Below are positions 1 through 6,083 of a stretch of DNA of 14,503 nt, in pieces (within the stretch, counting starts at the first letter, position 1; each line of letters opens with the position of its first letter). Source of the stretch: Rhodospirillaceae bacterium. Lineage in GTDB: Bacteria; Pseudomonadota; Alphaproteobacteria; UBA7985. The translations under genes were made by a program, and so were the position numbers. Where the stretch lies: the NCBI GenBank assembly GCA_002700865.1, contig PAFB01000025.1, positions 1 through 14,503 of the forward strand, given 5' to 3'. Under the pieces are notes generated by a model, which was not told where the DNA came from, did not search any database, and saw nothing but the letters and a program-made list of their open reading frames with translations.

Positions 1-663
1 CGAGCGTCCAATGATCAGATGGTCATGCACCTTCACGCCCAGAGGTTGCCCGGCTTCGATCACACGGTTGGTGATTTCGATATCCGCGCGCGACGGGGTT
101 GGGTCGCCGGAGGGATGATTGTGCAACATGATGATATTGGACGCACCCAGTTCCAGAGCACGGCGCAGCACCTCCCGCACGTAAACCGGTGCCTGATCCA
201 CCGTGCCGATCCCCTGCCGCTCGTGCCGGACGAGGCGGTTCTTGGTGTCGAGAAACAGAATGTGAAACTCTTCAATCCGGGCGTGGCTGATGTGAATCCT
301 GCAATAGTCGAGCAACGCATCGAAGGAGGATAAGAGCGGCTTGTCTGTAATCTGTGCTGCTGCCAATCGCTGCGCCGCTTCACGCACCACAGCGATCGAC
401 GCAATCGCCGCCTCGCCGATCCCTTCCACCTGACGCAAGTCGTCCACCGGTGCCGACAGCGCAGCACCCAGCGTGCCGAAATGTCGAATCAGCGCTTTGG
501 CCAGTGGCTTGGTATTCCCCCGGGGTCGCGCTGCGAACAGCAAGACTTCCAGCACCTCATAGTCCGCCAAAGTACCCGGTCCGCCCTCAATCAGCCGCGA
601 ACGCAAACGCTGGCGATGCCCCAGCGCATCCAGTGGCGGAGAACTTTCTTCGTTTAGCTTCAT
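1..663 (-). CDS. radC: RadC family JAMM/MPN+ domain protein (3' end cut by window edge)
   Basis: The minus-strand frame is open from the ATG at 663 to the window edge, giving 221 residues without a stop. The start reads MKLNEESSPP and is followed by the family's HRQRLRSRL-type opening. A helix-hairpin-helix-like stretch lies near residues 70-95 (VEGIGEAAI). The JAMM metal-binding motif is complete: LHNHPSGDPTPSRAD, with His181, His183 and Asp194 as expected zinc ligands. Family members are usually about 225-235 residues, so only some ten C-terminal residues should be missing. The historical DNA-repair assignment of RadC is disputed, and the biochemical role in chromosomes like this one is unknown. 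It lies 85 bp downstream of map on the same strand, probably as the last gene of sfsA-map-radC. An in-frame GTG two codons upstream (669) is an alternative start. No strong Shine-Dalgarno decides between them. Confidence 0.93.
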   Translation of the reverse strand, partial: MKLNEESSPPLDALGHRQRLRSRLIEGGPGTLADYEVLEVLLFAARPRGNTKPLAKALIRHFGTLGAALSAPVDDLRQVEGIGEAAIASIAVVREAAQRLAAAQITDKPLLSSFDALLDYCRIHISHARIEEFHILFLDTKNRLVRHERQGIGTVDQAPVYVREVLRRALELGASNIIMLHNHPSGDPTPSRADIEITNRVIEAGQPLGVKVHDHLIIGRS

Positions 664-692
664 GGGCACTCAGGTCTCGATGCAAAAAACTA

Positions 693-723
693 CCTATAGT
701 GCAAAACACACAATTATTTGCAA
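693..723 (-). promoter_or_regulatory. Weak candidate promoter for radC
   Basis: The 85-bp gap between map and radC is distinctly AT-rich compared with its surroundings. On the minus strand it contains TTGCAA (723-718) and TATAGG (698-693), separated by 19 bp. Both resemble sigma70-type boxes but the spacing is long. It would place a transcription start about 20-25 bp before the radC start. It suggests radC may have its own promoter besides read-through from map. The call rests on sequence resemblance only. Confidence 0.25.
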
Positions 724-740
724 CTTAAATCAGAATTGTG
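709..740. repeat. Inverted repeat CACAATT/AATTGTG in map-radC gap
   Basis: CACAATT at 709-715 is perfectly complementary to AATTGTG at 734-740, with 18 nt between them. The palindrome TTGCAA (718-723) sits near the centre. The dyad overlaps the weak radC promoter candidate, so it could be an operator. It could also be chance in an AT-rich spacer. As an RNA hairpin its stem is AT-rich and weak, and no U-run follows, so it is not a convincing terminator for map. Confidence 0.3.
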
Positions 741-748
741 CGCCTGTG

Positions 749-1582
749 TCACAGGTAAGGGGGTTGTTCGAAGCCTTTGGGTGATCCCGTGAAGATCTCA
801 AACCCGTCTGCGGTCACACCAACAGAATGCTCAAACTGTGCCGACGATTTGCGGTCACGGGTTCTAGCCGTCCAGCCATCTTCCTCGTCGATATCAACCT
901 TATAGGTGCCGACATTTAACATGGGCTCGATGGTAAAAATCATGCCCGGCACCAACTCGACGCCTTTGCCCTGCTTGCCGAAGTGGAAGATATTCGGCGC
1001 CATGTGAAATTGCTCACCCAAGCCATGGCCGACAAACTGGCGCACAATGGAAAAACCGGCCTTCTCACCATGCTTCTGGATCGCCGCGCCGACGTCGCCG
1101 AGGGTAGCGCCGGGTTTGACCGCGTGGATACCCTTCCAAAGGCATTCATAAGTGACCCGGATCAGCTTCTCCCGCGTGGGAAAGCTTGATCCGCCCACAA
1201 CGTACATCCGGGACGTATCCCCGTGCCAGCCGTCAACGATAACCGTCACGTCGATGTTCAGGATATCGCGGTCTTCAAGAATGGTCTGATCCGACGGAAT
1301 GCCATGGCAGACCACTTCGTTGAGCGAGATACACGACGCGTGCTGATAGCCGCGATAGCCGATGGTCGCACTCACCGCGCCTGCACCTTCAACGTAGTCC
1401 TGTATCCGCTTGTCGAGCTCAGCTGTGGAAACGCCCTCAACAACGTATTCGGTAATCATGTCAAGCGTTTCCGCCGCCAATCGCCCCGCTGCCCGCATGC
1501 CTTCGAAGTCCTCTGCGGTGTGCAGCGTGATCGGGCCAGAGCTTTCGGGGTGGTCGTAGAGCTGGCGTTGAGTAGGCAGCAT
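749..1582 (-). CDS. map: Type I methionine aminopeptidase
   Basis: A 277-residue protein of the M24 metallopeptidase family. It removes the initiator methionine from nascent proteins in the cytoplasm. All expected active-site residues can be read: His93 (CHGIP), the metal ligands Asp111 (NIDVT) and Asp122 (HGDTS), His186 (GHGLG), Glu219 (TIEP) and Glu251 (QFEH). The family signature NIDVTVIVDGWHGDTSRMY is near-canonical. The N-terminal 18 residues before PITLHTAEDF are a short extension, common among alphaproteobacterial members. The ATG at 1582 lies 16 bp after the sfsA stop. A Shine-Dalgarno-like AAGGA overlaps that stop codon, so the gene is probably translated from an sfsA-map-radC message. 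Length matches the family and nothing is missing. Confidence 0.97.
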   Translation of the reverse strand: MLPTQRQLYDHPESSGPITLHTAEDFEGMRAAGRLAAETLDMITEYVVEGVSTAELDKRIQDYVEGAGAVSATIGYRGYQHASCISLNEVVCHGIPSDQTILEDRDILNIDVTVIVDGWHGDTSRMYVVGGSSFPTREKLIRVTYECLWKGIHAVKPGATLGDVGAAIQKHGEKAGFSIVRQFVGHGLGEQFHMAPNIFHFGKQGKGVELVPGMIFTIEPMLNVGTYKVDIDEEDGWTARTRDRKSSAQFEHSVGVTADGFEIFTGSPKGFEQPPYL

Positions 1583-1598
1583 GAGCGTATTCCGGTCC

Positions 1599-2303
1599 TT
1601 ACGTCGTTACAGGGATCGCCTGCGTCAGTTTGATTTCCTGAGCAGAGACATGGCACACGTAAGCCAATGCTTCCACCCCTGCCGCGCGCGCCCGAGCAAA
1701 AGCCTCCGCGTAACCCGGGTCAATGTCTGCGGCAACGCTGAACGCGTCGCAATCGGCGCGCTGGACACAGAAGACCATAACCGCCCGATGCCCCTGTCGC
1801 ACCATCTCGGCAAGCTCATCCAGATGTTTGGCTCCGCGGGTGGTTACCGAATCCGGGAACTCCGCCAACCGGTCCTGCCGTCGCAAATGGCAGTTCTTGA
1901 CTTCAACATAGGCTGAGGGCCGCGCGGGATCTTCGAGCAACAGATCAATCCGGCTGTTGGTTCCATATTTCACTTCGCGCCTCAAGGTCTGGTAGCCTGT
2001 CAGCTCCGTAATGATGCCGTTGACGATGGCCTCTTCGACCAAGGCATTGGGGCGTCCCGTATTGATGCCGACCCACGTGCCTTCGGCTTCTATCATCTCC
2101 CAACGATAGTCGTATTTTCGCGTCAGCGATGGGGCGTGAACCAGAACGGTGCGGCTTTCCGGTACGGTCAGGCCCATCATCGTCCCCGTATTTGGGCAGG
2201 AAGCCGTGACCACTGAACCGTCTGCTAGTCGGTGATCCGACAAAAATCGCTTGTAGCGCTGAACCAGCGTTGCGCTGACCATGTCGCCTTGCTGCAGTAA
2301 CAT
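1599..2303 (-). CDS. sfsA: SfsA family DNA-binding / sugar fermentation stimulation protein homologue
   Basis: A 234-residue member of the SfsA family, known in E. coli as a nonspecific DNA-binding protein linked to maltose metabolism. Its exact function in alphaproteobacteria is unclear. Family landmarks are present: VQRYKRFLSDHRLADG near the N terminus, CPNTGTMMGL, GINTGRPNALVEEAI, REVKYGTNSRIDLLL, YVEVKNCHL, EFPDSVTTRGAKHLDEL, FCVQRADCDAF and DIDPGYAEAF. The frame stays open well upstream (to 2675), but that extension lies antisense to pyc and matches nothing in SfsA. The ATG at 2303 gives the normal SfsA N terminus and has a strong Shine-Dalgarno 6 nt before it. The gene is divergent from pyc and is the first of the probable sfsA-map-radC operon. 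Confidence 0.95.
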   Translation of the reverse strand: MLLQQGDMVSATLVQRYKRFLSDHRLADGSVVTASCPNTGTMMGLTVPESRTVLVHAPSLTRKYDYRWEMIEAEGTWVGINTGRPNALVEEAIVNGIITELTGYQTLRREVKYGTNSRIDLLLEDPARPSAYVEVKNCHLRRQDRLAEFPDSVTTRGAKHLDELAEMVRQGHRAVMVFCVQRADCDAFSVAADIDPGYAEAFARARAAGVEALAYVCHVSAQEIKLTQAIPVTT

Positions 2304-2309
2304 TTTCTT

Positions 2310-2314
2310 CTCCT
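2310..2314 (-). promoter_or_regulatory. Shine-Dalgarno AGGAG fixing the sfsA start
   Basis: On the minus strand the sequence reads AGGAGAAGAAAATG. The AGGAG core is 6 nt from the ATG at 2303. This supports the 234-residue SfsA over the 124-residue-longer open frame. Confidence 0.8.
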
Positions 2315-2380
2315 GTGGAGCCTGACGCATGGCCCGTAGCTTGATGTGAGCGTTGTCGACGTTCACAAATTGTTCATACA

Positions 2381-2394
2381 TGTCGCAATCGACA
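2381..2394. repeat. Dyad TGTCG-CAAT-CGACA in the sfsA/pyc divergent region
   Basis: The 120-bp region between the divergent sfsA and pyc starts holds a perfect 5-bp inverted repeat with a 4-nt centre. The pentamer TCGAC occurs three times nearby (2356-2360, 2389-2393, 2401-2405). The dyad lies 29 bp before the pyc ATG, in the likely promoter or leader. It could be an operator for a regulator of pyc or of both transcripts. I do not recognise the motif. No convincing -35/-10 pair was found here: TTGTCG (2353-2358) and CATACA (2375-2380) at 16-bp spacing is only a poor match. Confidence 0.35.
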
Positions 2395-2423
2395 CAAATA
2401 TCGACGATGAGGACCACCTCCCC

Positions 2424-5400
2424 ATGGCCCCACGCCCAATCCGCAAGTTGCTTGTCGCCAACCGTTCTGAGATTGCCATTCGCGTTTTTCGCGGTGCGAC
2501 AGAATTGGGCATTCAGACCGTTGCTGTCTATGCCCACGAAGACCGGTTTGCCTTGCACCGGTTTAAGGCTGATGAAGCCTATGAAATCGGCGTGGGAATG
2601 GAACCCATTGCGGCTTATCTGTCGGTCGAGGAAGTCATCCGCGTTGCCAAACTCTCTGGCGCTGACGCGATCCACCCCGGGTACGGCTTTCTTTCAGAGT
2701 CCCCAGAACTGGCCGCAGCGGCAGAACAGGCTGGCATCACCTTTGTCGGTCCTCGCACGCAGACTCTGATCGATCTGGGCGACAAAGTCGCGTCGCGAAA
2801 GCTGGCGGATTCGGCGCAAGTTCCGACGGTGCCGGCGACGGACGCTCTGCCCGATGGCGATGACGCCGCCAATGAGGCTGGCGCTCGGGTTGGCTTGCCG
2901 GTGATGGTTAAGGCCAGTTGGGGGGGCGGTGGACGCGGCATGCGCCGGGTTTATGACGCCGACAAACTCGCCGACGAAGTCGCGGCGGCCAAGCGCGAAG
3001 CTGCAGCTGCTTTCGGAAAAGACGACGTCTACCTCGAAAAACTGATTGAACGTGCGCGGCACGTCGAAATTCAGGTCTTTGGCGACACCCATGGCAACGT
3101 TACTCATCTGTTCGAACGCGACTGTTCTGTGCAGCGCCGCAATCAAAAGGTCGTCGAAATGGCGCCTGCGACGTGGCTCGATGAAAAAACGCGTCAGGGC
3201 ATGTGCCAGGCCGCCGTGCGACTGGCAAAACAGTCTGGCTACCAAAACGCCGGGACGGTTGAATTCCTCTATGATGTCAACGACGGTGCCTTCTACTTTA
3301 TCGAGGTAAACCCGAGAATTCAGGTGGAGCACACAGTCACCGAGGAAGTCACCTCGGTCGACATCGTCAAGGCCCAGCTCCTGATAGCCGGTGGAGCCAC
3401 ACTGGAAGAAGCTGGCATCCCAGCCGACGAAGAAGACCGCCGACCGCGCGGCGTTGCGATCCAGTGCCGGGTCACCACCGAAGACCCTGAAAACGCCTTT
3501 GTGCCCGACTACGGCAAAATCGTTGCCTACCGCTCTCCCGCCGGTTTTGGCGTGCGTTTGGATGGCGGAACAGCCTTTGCCGGGGCTGTGGTGACGCCGC
3601 ATTACGACTCCCTGCTCGCCAAAGTCACCGTGACAGCACCTGATCGAGACCAGGGGATCGCCCGCATGAACCGGGCTCTGGCTGAATTCCGCATCCGGGG
3701 GATCAAGACAAACCTCCCGTTCTTGCAGCGCGTTATCCGCCACGACGATTTCCGCACGGGGGTCCTGACCACGCGCTTTATCGACGACACGCCCGAGTTG
3801 TTCCACTTCCCGCCCCGCCGCGACCGCGCATCAAAGCTGCTGCGGTTCCTCGGGGAAGTGGTGGTCAACGGCAACCCGGAAATGGAAGGCCGCCCGGCGG
3901 TTCCGCGTGCACCGCTGCAGCGACTGCCGCTGGTCGATGCTGACACCAAAAACCGGGAAACCGCCAAAATGGTCTTCGACCGTGATGGCGCGAGCGGTCT
4001 TGTTTCGTGGATCAAACAGCAAGACCGGCTGCTGGTGACGGACACGACCTTCCGTGACGCGCATCAGTCTTTGCTTGCGACCCGTATGCGGACGGCTGAT
4101 TTGGTTGCGCCGATGACGGCCTACGAAAACGGCCTTCGGGGTCTGTTCAGTCTGGAAGTCTGGGGTGGCGCGACCTTTGACGTGGCTTACCGCTTTCTCA
4201 AGGAAGACCCGTGGAAGCGGCTGGCCCAAATGCGCGCAGCGGCACCCAGCCATCTGTTCCAAATGCTGCTGCGCGGCTCCAACGCCGTGGGCTACACCAA
4301 CTATCCCGACAACGTGGTCAAGGATTTCGTCAACCATGCTTTTGACGGTGGTCGCGGGGTGGACGTATTCCGGGTGTTTGACAGCCTGAACTGGGTTGAA
4401 AACATGCGCGTTGCGATTGACGCCGTGATCGAAGCTGGCGCGATCTGTGAAGCCACAATTTGTTACTCCGGCGACTTGCTGAACCCGACGGAAGACAAGT
4501 ACACGCTGGCCTACTACGTCGATATGGCGAAGCAATTCGAAGCTGCTGGTGCCCATACGCTGGCAATCAAGGACATGGCCGGCGTTGCCCGTCCTGCCGC
4601 AGCCGCGAAGCTGGTTGAAACACTCAAGGGCGAAATCGGCATGCCGATTCATTTCCACACGCACGACACGTCCGGCGGACAAGTCGCCTCGATCCTTGCA
4701 GCCAGCGCTGCGGGCGTGGATATCATCGATGCGGCGATGGACCCGCTCTCGGGTCTGACATCACAGCCCAATCTGGGCACCATCGTCGAATCCCTTCGCG
4801 GACTGGAGCGTGACACTGACCTGCCCCGCGATACGCTCGACAAGGTTGCCCACTACTGGGAAGGCGCCCGCCGCCATTACGCCGCTTTCGAAGCCGATAT
4901 GCGGGCTGGGTCCTCGGACGTGTTCGAGCATGCCATGCCCGGCGGCCAGTACACAAACCTGCGCCAGCAAGCCCGAAGCCTCGGGATCGAGCACCGCTGG
5001 CCGGACGTGGTGAAGCGCTACGCCGATGTAAACCGCTTGTTTGGCAATATCGTCAAAGTTACGCCGTCTTCCAAAGTGGTCGGCGACATGGCGCTGTTCA
5101 TGGTTTCGCACAATCTGACCGCTGAAGACGTGGTTGACCCTGAAAAAGAGGTCGCGTTCCCGGATTCCGTCGTGTCGTTCTTCCGGGGCGATTTGGGACA
5201 GCCGGTTGGCGGCTTTCCGGAGAAGCTGCAAGCCAAAGTCCTGCGCGGCGAAGCACCACTGTCCGAACGGCCCGGCGCTTCCCTGCCGCCCGTCAATTTC
5301 CAAAAAATTCGCCAGGAACTGGCTGAGGTTTTTGGTCGCACGGCTGAGCAGGTCAGCGACCAGGACGTCGCCGCCTATGTCCTCTACCCCAAGGTTTTCC

Positions 5401-5885
5401 TCGACTACGCAAGCCACCGACGCGACTTTGGCGATACATCACTGCTGCCGACACCCGTGTTCTTTTACGGTCCCGAAGTTGGCGAGGAGCTTTCCGTCGA
5501 AATTGATGCCGGTAAGCGGCTTATCATCCGCCTGCTGGCTGTGTCCGATCCCGATGCAAAAGGCCGCCGGACGGTGTTCTTTGAGCTGAACGGTCAGCCT
5601 CGAAACGTCGTCATTCAGGATGCCCACGCGGCCGCAGACAGCACCGCCCGTCCTGTTGCTACCGGCGCGCCGGGTGAAGTTGCCGCTCCGATGCCCGGGG
5701 CGATTGTCACGGTGAACGTCAAAGTCGGCGACGAAGTTAAGAAAGGCGACGTGCTGCTGTCGCTTGAGGCCATGAAAATGGAAACCAGCGTGTACGCGGA
5801 TCAGGATGGCAAAGTCGAGGAAGTCTTTGTCAAAGCCAGTGACCAAGTGGACGCCAAAGACCTGCTTCTCAAGTACGAAGCCTAA
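2424..5885 (+). CDS. pyc: Pyruvate carboxylase, single-chain biotin enzyme
   Basis: An 1153-residue enzyme that makes oxaloacetate from pyruvate, bicarbonate and ATP, replenishing the TCA cycle and feeding gluconeogenesis. The biotin carboxylase domain is roughly residues 1-450. It carries the ATP-grasp glycine loop (K163, then SWGGGGRGM) and the active-site run E294-V-N-P-R298 with Q300 and E302-H. The carboxyltransferase domain begins near 530. It has DTTFRD (Asp540-Asp545), Arg617 in LLRGSN, the lysine expected to be carboxylated (K716 in IKDMAG) and metal ligands His745/His747 (HFHTHD). The C-terminal biotinyl domain carries AMKM, with K1118 the biotin site. Length is typical for alphaproteobacterial Pyc. 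I chose the ATG at 2424 because family proteins start just before RKLLVANRSEIAIRVF and GAGGA lies 10 nt upstream. A GTG at 2346 opens the same frame but adds unrelated residues. Nothing essential is missing. Confidence 0.98.
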   Translation: MAPRPIRKLLVANRSEIAIRVFRGATELGIQTVAVYAHEDRFALHRFKADEAYEIGVGMEPIAAYLSVEEVIRVAKLSGADAIHPGYGFLSESPELAAAAEQAGITFVGPRTQTLIDLGDKVASRKLADSAQVPTVPATDALPDGDDAANEAGARVGLPVMVKASWGGGGRGMRRVYDADKLADEVAAAKREAAAAFGKDDVYLEKLIERARHVEIQVFGDTHGNVTHLFERDCSVQRRNQKVVEMAPATWLDEKTRQGMCQAAVRLAKQSGYQNAGTVEFLYDVNDGAFYFIEVNPRIQVEHTVTEEVTSVDIVKAQLLIAGGATLEEAGIPADEEDRRPRGVAIQCRVTTEDPENAFVPDYGKIVAYRSPAGFGVRLDGGTAFAGAVVTPHYDSLLAKVTVTAPDRDQGIARMNRALAEFRIRGIKTNLPFLQRVIRHDDFRTGVLTTRFIDDTPELFHFPPRRDRASKLLRFLGEVVVNGNPEMEGRPAVPRAPLQRLPLVDADTKNRETAKMVFDRDGASGLVSWIKQQDRLLVTDTTFRDAHQSLLATRMRTADLVAPMTAYENGLRGLFSLEVWGGATFDVAYRFLKEDPWKRLAQMRAAAPSHLFQMLLRGSNAVGYTNYPDNVVKDFVNHAFDGGRGVDVFRVFDSLNWVENMRVAIDAVIEAGAICEATICYSGDLLNPTEDKYTLAYYVDMAKQFEAAGAHTLAIKDMAGVARPAAAAKLVETLKGEIGMPIHFHTHDTSGGQVASILAASAAGVDIIDAAMDPLSGLTSQPNLGTIVESLRGLERDTDLPRDTLDKVAHYWEGARRHYAAFEADMRAGSSDVFEHAMPGGQYTNLRQQARSLGIEHRWPDVVKRYADVNRLFGNIVKVTPSSKVVGDMALFMVSHNLTAEDVVDPEKEVAFPDSVVSFFRGDLGQPVGGFPEKLQAKVLRGEAPLSERPGASLPPVNFQKIRQELAEVFGRTAEQVSDQDVAAYVLYPKVFLDYASHRRDFGDTSLLPTPVFFYGPEVGEELSVEIDAGKRLIIRLLAVSDPDAKGRRTVFFELNGQPRNVVIQDAHAAADSTARPVATGAPGEVAAPMPGAIVTVNVKVGDEVKKGDVLLSLEAMKMETSVYADQDGKVEEVFVKASDQVDAKDLLLKYEA

Positions 5886-5891
5886 TGCCAA

Positions 5892-5922
5892 TGCCGGTGG
5901 GAACAGGGGGTTCCGACCGGCA
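5892..5922 (+). terminator. Hairpin immediately after pyc, possible terminator without U-run
   Basis: Starting 7 nt after the pyc stop, TGCCGGTGGGAAC (5892-5904) pairs with GTTCCGACCGGCA (5910-5922). This forms a 13-bp stem with a single G-G mismatch and an AGGGG loop. The stem is strong and well placed, but what follows is CACC-rich rather than T-rich. It is therefore not a canonical intrinsic terminator. It may be a 3'-end stabilising or Rho-associated structure. Confidence 0.5.
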
Positions 5923-6007
5923 ACCGCACCCGGCCCCAACCCCGTATGCAAGCCGAACCCGCGCAGACACAAGGCACTCATGACTTTGCTAAATGGCAAT
6001 TTCCAGC

Positions 6008-6036
6008 TAAACAGCGGACGAATTTGGCGAGATAAT
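6008..6036 (+). promoter_or_regulatory. Candidate sigma70-type promoter for the nadE-like/gltX/cysS run
   Basis: TAAACA (6008-6013) and GATAAT (6031-6036) are separated by exactly 17 bp and match the consensus boxes at 9 of 12 positions. A start near 6043 would leave a leader of about 40 nt before the ATG at 6084. The position, after the pyc 3' hairpin and before the next gene, makes it the best promoter candidate in the window. The remainder of the 198-bp spacer shows only a short unproven reading frame (5980-6072) and a small TTGC/GCAA dyad (5986-5999). Confidence 0.45.
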
Positions 6037-6083
6037 CGTCCGGGGTTAACGCCGCCCCAATCACAGCTGTAGAGCCCGTCTGA

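Noticed and set aside
60..467. Minus-strand 135-residue open frame
   Set aside because: It is a shifted frame inside radC. The real radC frame is open without a stop to the window edge and carries the JAMM motif.
2346..2423. Upstream GTG extension of pyruvate carboxylase
   Set aside because: The added 26 residues do not match the family N terminus and cover the dyad-bearing control region. The ATG at 2424 has GAGGA upstream.
2304..2675. Long N-terminal extension of SfsA
   Set aside because: It lies antisense to the start of pyc and has no SfsA-like sequence. AGGAG 6 nt before 2303 marks the real start.
2694..3806. 370-residue antisense open frame within pyc
   Set aside because: It has no recognisable domain, is fully antisense to a conserved enzyme and is expected by chance from codon bias. 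The same applies to 3831-4682 and 4761-5417.
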